DNA of 24,554 bases from JAABRU01 sp050180235 (lineage in GTDB: Bacteria > Desulfobacterota > Desulfobacteria > Desulfobacterales > Desulfococcaceae). Under the pieces are notes generated by a model. The model searched no databases and was not told the origin of the DNA. It was given only the letters and a program-made list of their open reading frames with translations. The position numbers were made by a program, and so were the translations under genes. Below, one piece after another: positions 13,987 through 21,510 of the stretch (positions are counted from its first letter, which is position 1; every line of letters begins with the position of its first letter). The DNA lies in contig JBFXEJ010000101.1 of the NCBI GenBank assembly GCA_050180235.1, positions 1 through 24,554 on the forward strand. The letters are read 5' to 3'.

Positions 13987-15203
13987 CTTTTTCCGCCTAT
14001 TTTACCCTGCAGCCATGCCTGTCCGACCAGAAAATCCCCCATCCAGTCATCAAAATCATCAGAAGATTTGACCGATACCTCTGTTTCATTGCGGATGTTT
14101 TTTTCAAATATCAAAATATCGTCTACAGAAAAGGAATTGAGCAGCAGCGGAGAATGGGTGCTGATGATCATTTGTGTGCTTTTTGCAGCATGTTTTATTG
14201 CCTCTGATACAGTGTGTATCATATCAGGATGAAGACCTGTTTCCGGCTCATCCATACACACAAGACTGCCCCGCACCGGGTTAAACAGTATGGACAGCAA
14301 AAGCAGATAGCGGAGAGTTCCGTCTGAGATATGTTCAATGGAAACAGCCTTTGCAAGCTCTTCCTCACGAAGCATCAGATATACTTTGGAACCAAGAAAG
14401 GCAAAACTGATGTCTTTAAAATAAGGATTGATTTTTTTTACAGATTCCTCAATTTTACCATAGTAAAGAGAATGGGTGTTTTTTAAATTATTGAGAATTG
14501 TCATAAGATTCTGTCCGTTTGGCAGCAGTTTGGTTTCAGTGCCGTAGCCGGAAGGCTGTCTGACAGGACTGTTGAAAGTTGTATCAAAATAATAATAAAC
14601 AGAAAGATCCTCCAAAGCTCTCTGCAAAGTAAACAGGGGATAGAATCTTTCCGGATCGGAAATCTGTCTTAAAACAGGTTCTGTTGATTTTAAATCTGTA
14701 TGTTTACCTTTCTGCGGATATTTTTGAAACTCAACGCTTTCTTTTTCCCATACGGAGATAACACCCTGTGCATTGTCCATGTCCATATACAGGAAATCAT
14801 TTTGACCGGGCCGTATGCCTTTGGAATAAAGCTTTTCTTTCAGATAATAGGAAGTTGCACCGGATTTAAAAATGCTTATTTCATAAATTGGATTAGTTGG
14901 AAACCGATAGCTTTTTTTGTACATTTTCCCGACAGCATTTCTGTCAAACTCAAAGGACAGTTTTATATAATCTTTTTCTCCGCTGCTGAAATTTGCAACA
15001 GAATCAAATCCGCTCCACTCTTTTAAGAAAAGCTCCTCCAGACCCTTTCCGGATGTACTTTCATAAAGCAACTGAATCGCTTTAAGAAAATTTGATTTCC
15101 CGCTGCCATTAATCCCTAAGAGAATATTGACATCAGGATTAAGTTCTATTGTTGCCGGATGCCTGAAACTGAAAAAATTTTCCAATGTTATTTTGGAAAT
15201 CAT
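13980..15203 (-). CDS. AAA_21/OLD-like SMC-ABC type ATPase, partner of the DUF4276 protein
   Basis: This 407-residue ATPase has an ABC/SMC-type site split by a long insert. The N-terminal MISKITLENFFSFR leads into Walker A GINGSGKS (30-37). A region of about 250 residues follows, then the signature-like SDGTLR (293-298), Walker B with D-loop MDEPETGLHPD (317-327) and the switch His in STHSP (348-352). These are hallmarks of the AAA_21/AAA_15 group found in OLD nucleases and in two-gene abortive infection systems. There is no C-terminal TOPRIM; that fold is supplied by the next gene. The ATG at 15203 has AGAGGA about seven bases upstream and begins exactly at the conserved strand, so the 66 upstream in-frame codons were left out. 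It starts 217 bases after the aroK stop. Confidence 0.88.
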   Translation of the reverse strand: MISKITLENFFSFRHPATIELNPDVNILLGINGSGKSNFLKAIQLLYESTSGKGLEELFLKEWSGFDSVANFSSGEKDYIKLSFEFDRNAVGKMYKKSYRFPTNPIYEISIFKSGATSYYLKEKLYSKGIRPGQNDFLYMDMDNAQGVISVWEKESVEFQKYPQKGKHTDLKSTEPVLRQISDPERFYPLFTLQRALEDLSVYYYFDTTFNSPVRQPSGYGTETKLLPNGQNLMTILNNLKNTHSLYYGKIEESVKKINPYFKDISFAFLGSKVYLMLREEELAKAVSIEHISDGTLRYLLLLSILFNPVRGSLVCMDEPETGLHPDMIHTVSEAIKHAAKSTQMIISTHSPLLLNSFSVDDILIFEKNIRNETEVSVKSSDDFDDWMGDFLVGQAWLQGKIGGKRW

Positions 15204-15420
15204 GGATTTTCCTCTTTTATTTTTACATATGAGAGTATTATGTATAATAACAAAAAACAATGGAGTCATTATTTTGCTGTCTGCTTCAGTGCTGTCAAAT
15301 TCAGCTTTTGCATCATATCTGTCCATTATTCTGTCAGCACAGCATAAGCAGGTTTCATATGATATTATGATGCAACCCAAAAACAGAAACCATCCGGGCA
15401 AAAAAATCTGCAGCTATTTA

Positions 15421-15933
15421 TTATCTTATCTTTTCAATTAAATCCATGCAGATTTCCTTTGCAGAAATGTTATCAGTATCCACAGAAATATCCGCGGCAT
15501 TTTCATACAGGGGATGGCGGAAGGCCATATTTTCCCCAATTTCATCCACCAGTCCTTTGTCCGTGAGTGCAGGCCGCTGGGACTGGGTTTTTTCATCCCC
15601 AAGCAATCTGGATGTTATGGTTTGGACATCTGCTTTCAGCCATATCACAGTTCCGCTTTTTTTCATAGTCCTGATATTTTCAGAATTGAGAATCACACCT
15701 CCGCCTGCGGCAATAATCTGATTGTCTTTTTGGCAAAGCTGCACAAGGATTTCCCTCTCTTTCTGCCGGAAATATTCCCATCCTTGCCGGGCCACCATTT
15801 CCGCAATGGTGATGCAATGTTCCTTTTCCAGTTCCCTGTCCGCGTCAGCAAATGTCAGTCCCAGATTTTCGGCCAGCATTCTGCCAATGGTGCTTTTGCC
15901 GGTACAGCGGTATCCGATAAGAAAGATGTTCAT
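15421..15933 (-). CDS. aroK: shikimate kinase
   Basis: The 170-residue enzyme phosphorylates shikimate at O3 with ATP, the fifth step of the chorismate pathway. Walker A is GYRCTGKST (7-15), the shikimate-binding Asp32 is in ADADRELE, Arg56 in YFRQKE, and the GGG loop at residues 77-79 (AAGGGV). The LID region carries RPALTDKG. Length matches the AroK/AroL family. The start at 15933 has only a weak, distant AAGGA. It lies 190 bases downstream of aroA on the same strand, so the two shikimate genes are probably expressed together. The 190-base gap holds nothing recognisable. Confidence 0.95.
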   Translation of the reverse strand: MNIFLIGYRCTGKSTIGRMLAENLGLTFADADRELEKEHCITIAEMVARQGWEYFRQKEREILVQLCQKDNQIIAAGGGVILNSENIRTMKKSGTVIWLKADVQTITSRLLGDEKTQSQRPALTDKGLVDEIGENMAFRHPLYENAADISVDTDNISAKEICMDLIEKIR

Positions 15934-16123
15934 TTTAATTGCAATTCCTTTTGCATCATGCCCCTGTCAGCCGGGAAAAAACTGAAAAATGCAGACGGTC
16001 ATTTCCGGCAATCATGATTTTTTCACCAGTTGGATATTCTCAATCAGCTTGAAAAAAATTTTGTCCTTTATGTGCAAAAAACCGTTTTGTTCAATTTCTG
16101 CACCCATCGGGAAAATTTTCAAT

Positions 16124-17386
16124 CTACTGACTGTACAATTCCGCAAACACAGACCAGAAATCCGGAAAAGATTTTTCCACGCAGTTTTCGTTTAAAATGC
16201 GGACATCCGGGACTTTTAAACCGGCCACTGCCATGCACATGGCCATGCGATGATCATTGTAGGTCTCAATCTCCGCTCCGTGCATAGTTTTCCCGCCCCG
16301 TATAATCAGACTGTCTTCCGTGGCTGTGATATCCGCGCCCATTTTGGAAAGTTCTGCTGCAACTGCAAGCAGCCTGTCGCATTCTTTGGCTTTGAGATGG
16401 GCAACATTGCTTATGACTGTCGTGCCCTGTGCAAAGGCAGCGACCACAGCCAGAGTTGGAACCACATCCGGCATATTGCCCATATCCTTTTCAATTCCTC
16501 TGAGTTTTCCGCCAGTGACTGTGATTCCATCGGCTTCCCGGAGAACACGGCATCCCATCTGTTCAAAGCATTCGCACAGGCGCACATCTCCCTGCCGGGA
16601 ATCTCCGCTGATGCCCTTTACTTTCACTGTTCCTGCTGTAACCGCTGCCGCAGCCCAGAAATAACCGGCATTGGAGCCGTCCCCTTCCACAGTGAAAGAA
16701 CCGGATCTGTAAGACTGGTTTCCGGGGACAGAAAATCGTTCATATCCCTGTCTTTCAACAGAAATCTGAAAACGTTTCATAATATCAACGGTCAAATCAA
16801 TATAGGGTTTGGAAACCGGGCCTTCAACAACCTGTATTTCCATGCCCTGCTTTGTGCATGGAGCCATGAGCAGCAGTCCGGAAAGATACTGACTGCTCAC
16901 ACCGCAGCGGATCTGCACGTTTCCGCCTTTGACATTTCCGCCCTGTATTTCCACCGGCGGGCATCCGTTGCTGTTCACAGATCGTGCAGAAATACCGGCC
17001 TGCAGCATGGCTTCCAGCAAATCTCCGATGGGACGCTCTTTCATGCGTTCGCTGCCGGTCAGCACGGTTGTCCCTTTGGCAAGCGCTGCAACGGCAGTGA
17101 GCAGACGCACAGATGTTCCTGAATTTGCCAGATAAATTTCAGGAGAAGCAATCAGGTTCCCGGATCTTCCGTAAATGACAAACTGTCCGTTCCGGTCTTC
17201 CACCCGCACCCCGAAAGATTTCAATGCGTCCAGAGTCAGCAATGTATCCTCACTGCGCAACGCATTGGAAACAGTGCACATGCCATCTGACAGTGCGGCT
17301 GCGATGAATGTCCGGTGGGTATAACTTTTGGAACCCGGGACAGTGATTTCTGCCTGTATATGGTTCTGTGTTCTGATTTCCTTCAT
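16124..17386 (-). CDS. aroA: 3-phosphoshikimate 1-carboxyvinyltransferase (EPSP synthase)
   Basis: The 420-residue protein joins phosphoenolpyruvate to shikimate-3-phosphate. Family marks are the N-terminal PGSKSYTHR (Lys20, Ser21, Arg25), LANSGTSVRLLTA, SSQYLSGLL, GDGSNAGYFWAAA, the catalytic Asp in MPDVVPTLAV, HLKAKECDR and the C-terminal TYNDHRMAM. Both halves of the inside-out barrel are complete and length is typical. The start at 17386 has GGGA about nine bases upstream. A repeat element ends only 22 bases above the start codon, so the native promoter has been displaced or replaced; the repeat end presents TGGTATTAC toward the gene. It stands directly upstream of aroK. Confidence 0.96.
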   Translation of the reverse strand: MKEIRTQNHIQAEITVPGSKSYTHRTFIAAALSDGMCTVSNALRSEDTLLTLDALKSFGVRVEDRNGQFVIYGRSGNLIASPEIYLANSGTSVRLLTAVAALAKGTTVLTGSERMKERPIGDLLEAMLQAGISARSVNSNGCPPVEIQGGNVKGGNVQIRCGVSSQYLSGLLLMAPCTKQGMEIQVVEGPVSKPYIDLTVDIMKRFQISVERQGYERFSVPGNQSYRSGSFTVEGDGSNAGYFWAAAAVTAGTVKVKGISGDSRQGDVRLCECFEQMGCRVLREADGITVTGGKLRGIEKDMGNMPDVVPTLAVVAAFAQGTTVISNVAHLKAKECDRLLAVAAELSKMGADITATEDSLIIRGGKTMHGAEIETYNDHRMAMCMAVAGLKVPDVRILNENCVEKSFPDFWSVFAELYSQ

Positions 17387-17408
17387 GTTTTTATTCCCAG
17401 AATTTGTA

Positions 17409-17608
17409 ATACCAATTCTCCATTGAATTTATATAAATCTTTAACTCTGACCCGTTCCAGCGCTTTGCGCGGGAATGCAGACGGGACCTTTCACGTCCCG
17501 TCTGCTGTGCTGTTTTCCGGTCACGGGACGCAGAGCGTCCGGAAGGCATTCCCGCTCAGAGCGCGGGAACGGGTTATCATAAGCATACTTTCAATGGAGA
17601 ATCGGTAT
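17409..17608. mobile_element. 200-bp MITE-like element with multi-stem interior
   Basis: ATACCAATTCTCCATTGA (17409-17426) matches the reverse complement of 17591-17608 at 17 of 18 positions. The interior is a stack of stems. The outer arms 17451-17478 and 17546-17573 pair at about 24 of 28 positions. Between them lie GCAGACGGGAC / GTCCCGTCTGC (17477-17487 and 17495-17505, perfect) and GGACGC-AGA-GCGTCC (17526-17540). No protein is encoded. The ends belong to the same family as 8639-8882 and 10498-10649, but the core is different. Confidence 0.65.
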
Positions 17609-17943
17609 AATAAGGTTTTTCGCATGAGATCAGAAAAACAGGATTGGTGAAGCGGCAGTGCATACAGCATGGAATGTTAAAACAGCTTCGCCATTATTGC
17701 TTTGGAAGCCGGAACAGGATATTCAGTTTTTTAAAAGAAATATGCCGTACTTCAGTACCGGCAAAGCCAAATCCTGTTTCAATTTTTCCTGCACATTCTC
17801 AAAGCGGTTCCGGAAATTTCTGATCTGTTTCTGTATATTTTTCATGTATCCTTATATCAAATCAGATAAAAAATAAAGAATTATTCCATATTCAGGTAAA
17901 TCTGATTATTTCAGGATCTGCACACTGTTCAGCATTCAGCATT
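17609..17943. other. intergenic, no gene seen
   Basis: This stretch separates the repeat element from the 3' end of the GNAT-HDAC-GNAT gene. A 72-codon plus-strand ORF (17658-17876) has no family signature, no ribosome binding site and Cys/Phe-rich composition typical of chance frames. No clear terminator was found. Confidence 0.4.
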
Positions 17944-20196
17944 TTATACAAAGGACTTACAGTAAATGGATTTTCCGTCTCCGGGCGCATAGAAGTCCGT
18001 GAGAACTGTTTCCAGTTTGTATCCGCAGTTTTCGTAAAAGGCACGGGTGGAGGCATACTGTTCCCTCTGGGAAGTATCCACATACACCCTTGTTCCCCCG
18101 GCTTTGCGAATCTGTTTTTCCGCTTCTGTGAGAATCTGATGCCCCAGCCCCCGGCCCTGATAATCCGGATGCACAGCAATCCAGTAAAGATCAAAACTGG
18201 AAACTGTGCAGGGAATCAGGCCGAAACATGCGTATCCGGCCAGCCGTCCGTAATGATCGGCCAGCACAAATTCATATCCGCTGGCCGGGCCTTTGCCCAG
18301 TCTTTCGTCAACCAGTTCTGCGGCTATGAGAACCTCATCCGCATGGAAAAAACCGGTGATGTCCACCAGACGCCGAACTCTTTCTGTATCCGCAGGTTCG
18401 GGTTCATAACGGAATTTCACGCCCGGAAGCAGTTTTTTGTGTTCACGTCCGTTTTCCAGCCATTTTATGTTTCCCGCCACCAGTCCGTTGAAAAAAGACA
18501 TGGCATTTCTGCCCAAAGTCTGGGTGCGGTATCCGCCTTCCTGAATCACCACGGTGGGCAGTCCCATTTCCCCGACCATTCTGCCGTTGACCTCAAAATC
18601 CTTTGGTTTTAAAGACCATGTGCCTGTGGGATCACCTTTGGCCGTGTCCAGTCCCAGCGCAATAATGAGAAACTGGGGACGGAACTGTTCAATTCTTTGC
18701 ACTGCCGTTTCCAAAGCCTTTCGGTAGGCCGGGCCGTCCACATTTTCCGGCAAAGGCAGATTCAGACTGAATCCCTCGCCTTCGCCATCTCCCTGTTCCT
18801 CCTCAAATCCGCTGAAATAGGGATACGCAAAAGAGGGATGTCCATGTATGGAAATGGTCAGCACATCGGATCTGCGGTAAAAAATATCCTGCTGTCCATT
18901 GCCGTGATGATAATCCAGATCCAGAATCGCGACCCTGCCGTAAGGACAGAGATACTGGGCAGCAATCGCGCTGTTGTTGAAATAGCAGAATCCGCCAAAA
19001 GATCTGCGCTCGGCATGGTGGCCGGGCGGACGCACCAGAGCATAGGAAATGCGTCTGCCGTCCAGGATTTCTTTCGCTGCAGTGAGAGCGCAGTCCACTC
19101 CCCTCCGCGCGGCAGGCCATGCGTTTGCATTGATGGGCGTGAAAGTGTCAATGCAGTAATATCCGGCAAGCACGGACGGCTCTTTTGGGGGACGGGTTTT
19201 GTTGCGGATGGGAAAGATATAGGGATACAGAGACTTGCCTTCGGGAACATCAGCGCAGGCACGCTTGAGATAACTCACATAATCCGCATCATGAACAGCG
19301 TGCATATGCTTGTCCGGAAAAGGCCGGGGTTTAAGGGTTTCAAACAGCCCGCTTTTGTCCAGTTCCGCAAGAATGCTCTTCACCCGGACAGGAGACTGCA
19401 CATAGCCGCGTTCATGCACATGGTGTATTTCGTGTTTGTCATTGACTATCAGCGCGATCTGCTCTGCGGAACTGCCCTCAACCGAATGCTTCACAGCCTG
19501 GGGTTTCACATAGCGGAATTCCCGAATCCGTATGGGATCATCCTGAAAAGAACTCACCACTTTTTCCACATAATCCGGGGGACAGTAGGCAGCATATTTG
19601 CGCTCCAGAATGGCACGGACGACTTTTCTGGCAAAATTCCGGTGCAGAGACTGATCTTCTCCGAGTCCGTCATACACCAGATGGGGCATACAGATGTCGC
19701 CTTCCTTTACCGGAGTTTCATATCCTGTGCCAATGATTGGGCGGGCTCCGTAACGCTCGTAAAACCTAAGCCGTGCACGGTTTTCCTTCAGAATATCCTC
19801 GCCCGGACAGGCTTTTGCATCATCGGGAAGGCATTCATAAAAAAGCCCTTTCACATGCAGAGCGGCAGCCTCCCTCCGCACCCGGTCATAAAGCGCACCG
19901 CCCAGTCCGCCACCGGTGCGTCCCGAAGCTGTGGCAATCCAGTCCAGAAAGGCAAAATGAATTTCCGGTTCATGCAGGAGCATGGCAAAGCCTTTAACTT
20001 TGCCGCGCATACTTTCTGCCACAAAAAGAATGGGCCGGAAACGCTGTTTGAACGGATTGCGGAGTTTGTCTCCGATGCGTTCTATTTCCTCTTCAGGTGC
20101 ACCGTCAAAGCGGGTGCGCATGATTTCCCTGATCTGCCGGAGAATTTCTTTGTTTACCGGCAGAACATCATCAAAAATCCGTCTGATCCGTAGCAT
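17944..20196 (-). CDS. GNAT - histone deacetylase family - GNAT three-domain fusion protein
   Basis: The 750-residue protein joins three catalytic modules. Residues about 45-160 look like a GNAT N-acetyltransferase (acetyl-CoA loop near GRTGGGLGGALYDR, 92-105; FYERYGARPI). Residues about 245-590 are a histone deacetylase/acetylpolyamine amidohydrolase domain with RPPGHHAE (His393, His394), DLDYHHGNG (zinc ligands Asp428 and His430), GLDTAKGDP (Asp517) and EGGYR (Tyr556), so the active site is complete. Residues about 600-750 are a second GNAT domain with VHPDYQGRGLGHQIL (675-689) and FYENCGY. It could both remove and add acetyl groups on amines, polyamines or protein lysines; the substrate is unknown. 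The ATG at 20196 has AGGAG six bases upstream; an upstream in-frame ATG (20271) was rejected. No linked pathway gene is visible. Confidence 0.92.
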   Translation of the reverse strand: MLRIRRIFDDVLPVNKEILRQIREIMRTRFDGAPEEEIERIGDKLRNPFKQRFRPILFVAESMRGKVKGFAMLLHEPEIHFAFLDWIATASGRTGGGLGGALYDRVRREAAALHVKGLFYECLPDDAKACPGEDILKENRARLRFYERYGARPIIGTGYETPVKEGDICMPHLVYDGLGEDQSLHRNFARKVVRAILERKYAAYCPPDYVEKVVSSFQDDPIRIREFRYVKPQAVKHSVEGSSAEQIALIVNDKHEIHHVHERGYVQSPVRVKSILAELDKSGLFETLKPRPFPDKHMHAVHDADYVSYLKRACADVPEGKSLYPYIFPIRNKTRPPKEPSVLAGYYCIDTFTPINANAWPAARRGVDCALTAAKEILDGRRISYALVRPPGHHAERRSFGGFCYFNNSAIAAQYLCPYGRVAILDLDYHHGNGQQDIFYRRSDVLTISIHGHPSFAYPYFSGFEEEQGDGEGEGFSLNLPLPENVDGPAYRKALETAVQRIEQFRPQFLIIALGLDTAKGDPTGTWSLKPKDFEVNGRMVGEMGLPTVVIQEGGYRTQTLGRNAMSFFNGLVAGNIKWLENGREHKKLLPGVKFRYEPEPADTERVRRLVDITGFFHADEVLIAAELVDERLGKGPASGYEFVLADHYGRLAGYACFGLIPCTVSSFDLYWIAVHPDYQGRGLGHQILTEAEKQIRKAGGTRVYVDTSQREQYASTRAFYENCGYKLETVLTDFYAPGDGKSIYCKSFV

Positions 20197-20331
20197 ATAT
20201 TTCTCCTGAAATTTGGTATTTTTGGTTGCAGATTTGCCAATTAAGCCAAGTATTTTTTGAATTCCTGCCATGTTCCTGCAAAACCGCCATTAGCAAAGAA
20301 AAACGGCAGCGGACCAAAACGGTTGTGCTTT

Positions 20332-20475
20332 TTTAGGTGATTTCCATGAAAAAATGTACCATCATTGCAGGGCGGGCACGGCTTTCTGTGCCCGCCGTTT
20401 CAGCAGGACGGCGGGCACAGAAAGCCGTGCCCGCCCTACGAAAAACGGTATAATCATTAATGGAAATCACCTTAA
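20332..20475. mobile_element. palindromic element with a perfect 30-bp stem
   Basis: Outer ends TTTAGGTGATTTCCAT (from 20332) and the reverse complement of ATGGAAATCACCTTAA (20460-20475) match at 15 of 16 positions. Within, 20369-20398 and 20408-20437 are a perfect 30-bp inverted repeat around a nine-base loop, centred on GGGCGGGCACGGCTTTCTG. It encodes nothing. It lies upstream of the GNAT-HDAC-GNAT gene and ends seven bases before the next element. The nested inverted repeats suggest a MITE carrying a folded core. Confidence 0.6.
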
Positions 20476-20482
20476 ACCCGGG

Positions 20483-20589
20483 TTTAGGATTTGTAACAAA
20501 ATAAACTGTTGCAAACCCTGAGACTTTCCAAAACCATTAAGTTTTTTCGGACAGAAAATTGCACAGGTTATTTTTTTACAGATCCTAAA
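20483..20589. mobile_element. 107-bp MITE-like element, family B, copy 1
   Basis: The left end TTTAGGATTTGTAACAAAAT and the reverse complement of the right end, TTTAGGATCTGTAAAAAAAT, match at 18 of 20 positions, and the similarity continues for about eight more bases (AAACTGT/AACCTGT). It is the same element as 21148-21252 in the opposite orientation: the order of ends, CTGTCCG, a central stem and the opposite end is shared. There is no coding capacity. Confidence 0.6.
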
Positions 20590-20621
20590 TTACCACAAAA
20601 TCTCAGCAGAATATCAGGCAT

Positions 20622-20698
20622 GGAAGCTTCCGGTGCGTTCAGCGTAGCAAAAGCATCCTTGCTTTTGCCCTGTGCCGGTTCGGAAGCTGGAAGCTTCC
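20622..20698. repeat. nested palindrome bounded by GGAAGCTTCC
   Basis: GGAAGCTTCC at 20622-20631 and again at 20689-20698 (itself a palindrome) bracket a central stem GCAAAAGCA-TCCT-TGCTTTTGC (20647-20668). It lies eight bases beyond the stop codon of the 28-residue gene and might act as its transcription end or be another small repeat element. Confidence 0.5.
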
Positions 20699-20705
20699 GA
20701 TACTT

Positions 20706-20792
20706 TTATTCAACAATGGCAATTTCTGTTTCATTTTCAGGAATGTGAAATTTGCCTTTCACGCCTTTTGAAAAATCATATTGTTTTTTCAT
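20706..20792 (-). CDS. 28-residue protein with YDFSKGxxGKF N-terminal motif, probably truncated
   Basis: The short frame reads MKKQYDFSKGVKGKFHIPEN and then TEIAIVE before TAA. The opening M-K-x-x-YDFSKGxxGKF is shared by many small antitoxin-like proteins that are normally 60-80 residues long, so this copy appears shortened, possibly by the palindrome that begins eight bases after its stop. A strong ribosome binding site (GGAGG) sits about seven bases before the ATG, inside the 3' end of the gene before it. The two genes overlap by four bases (ATGA). The strong site and the overlap favour a real gene, although it may now be a non-functional remnant. Confidence 0.5.
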   Translation of the reverse strand: MKKQYDFSKGVKGKFHIPENETEIAIVE

Positions 20793-21079
20793 TGTTTACC
20801 TCCAAAAGCAGAATTTTGCCAATCATTCCGTATTTCCCTTTCCCATTGCAAAGCGTCAATATTTTTAAAGGGTTTTAAATCCCTGTATTTTTCAGATAAA
20901 GTGCTGAGACTGTTTTTAAGTGATTTGCTTTTGGTGTTTTTCGGAGTATCACTGTCCAATTCAGGCAGAATAATAATTTCAACCTGTTTCCCTTCAAATC
21001 CCCGAATTTTGTTTAAAGAGATAATAATTCCGTCATGCTTTACCGTTTGCTTTATTGACAATGCAAGTTTGGTTTTCAT
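20789..21079 (-). CDS. small protein of unknown function, antitoxin-like
   Basis: The 96-residue product begins with a beta-rich stretch (LALSIKQTVKHDGIIISLNK, then GFEGKQVEIIILPE) that resembles the swapped-hairpin N-terminal halves of AbrB-like or DUF2281-like antitoxins. It ends with DALQWEREIRNDW, which resembles the toxin-binding tail of such antitoxins. No family can be assigned firmly. The ATG at 21079 has a good ribosome binding site (AGGGGGA). It overlaps the 28-residue gene by four bases, so the two form a small bicistron, and the pair is hemmed in by repeat elements on both sides. The likely relation is a decayed or orphan toxin-antitoxin-type locus; no toxin is visible. Confidence 0.6.
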   Translation of the reverse strand: MKTKLALSIKQTVKHDGIIISLNKIRGFEGKQVEIIILPELDSDTPKNTKSKSLKNSLSTLSEKYRDLKPFKNIDALQWEREIRNDWQNSAFGGKQ

Positions 21080-21147
21080 CTTTTCCCCCTGTTATAACAT
21101 ATTTCATCTGAAAAGTCTGTATGGCACAGTTCAAATGACTGCGCTGT

Positions 21148-21252
21148 TTAGGGTCTGTAAAAAAATAACCTGTACAGTTTTCCTGTCCGGAAACCCTGAG
21201 GGTTTTGAAAATCCTCAGGGTTTATAACAGGTTATTTTGATACAGACACTTA
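21148..21252. mobile_element. 105-bp MITE-like element, family B, copy 2
   Basis: The left end TTTAGGGTCTGTAAAAAAAT continues into AACCTGT, and the right end mirrors it (ACAGGTTATTTTGATACAGAC). The core is a second hairpin: AAACCCTGAGG (21191-21201) pairs with CCTCAGGGTTT (21213-21223). It is the opposite-strand relative of 20483-20589, so the two copies flank the small bicistron at 20706-21079 in inverted orientation. Confidence 0.6.
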
Positions 21253-21276
21253 GCTCCGGATTTGCTGTTCAGCATC

Positions 21277-21413
21277 GTATAAAACCAATAGAGAATTGAT
21301 ATTACAGAATACAAATCCGGAGGAGTGCAAAAATTAAGCGGAGCGGTTTTTTGCAAACGCTGAACAGCGGAAAAACTGACGGTATTGTATTAAATCAATG
21401 GCGAACCGGTATA
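21277..21413. repeat. ATACCAATTC-family repeat, rearranged copy
   Basis: The ends at 21277-21302 and 21384-21413 both carry the terminal motif (ATATCAATTCTCTATTG and ATACCGGTTCGCCATTG on the minus strand), but in the same orientation rather than inverted. The interior 21313-21350 matches the core of 10498-10649 in the reverse direction. It is probably a composite of two partly deleted copies. Confidence 0.5.
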
Positions 21414-21510
21414 ATATGAAATGCTAACATATTTTTATTTTAAACGAAATGAAAAAATGATGAAAGGATGGAGTTTGTGCAGGAAACAGAGTTTTGATCC
21501 GCGGGAAGGC

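Noticed and set aside
15204..15401. 66-codon N-terminal extension of the ATPase
   Set aside because: The conserved MISKITLENF start has its own good ribosome binding site at 15203; the extension is not family-like.
16250..17122. 290-codon plus-strand ORF opposite aroA
   Set aside because: Shadow of aroA; the minus-strand frame has all EPSP synthase motifs.
17658..17876. 72-codon plus-strand ORF between the repeat element and the GNAT-HDAC-GNAT gene
   Set aside because: Composition is typical of a chance frame in AT-rich DNA, and there is no ribosome binding site or recognisable motif.
18697..20193. 498-codon plus-strand ORF opposite the GNAT-HDAC-GNAT gene
   Set aside because: It is a complementary-strand shadow of a gene with complete catalytic motifs; its His- and Phe-rich translation shows no domain.
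8639..21413. CRISPR array
   Set aside because: The repeats are inverted, scattered hundreds to thousands of bases apart and contain no regularly spaced unique spacers; no cas gene is present.
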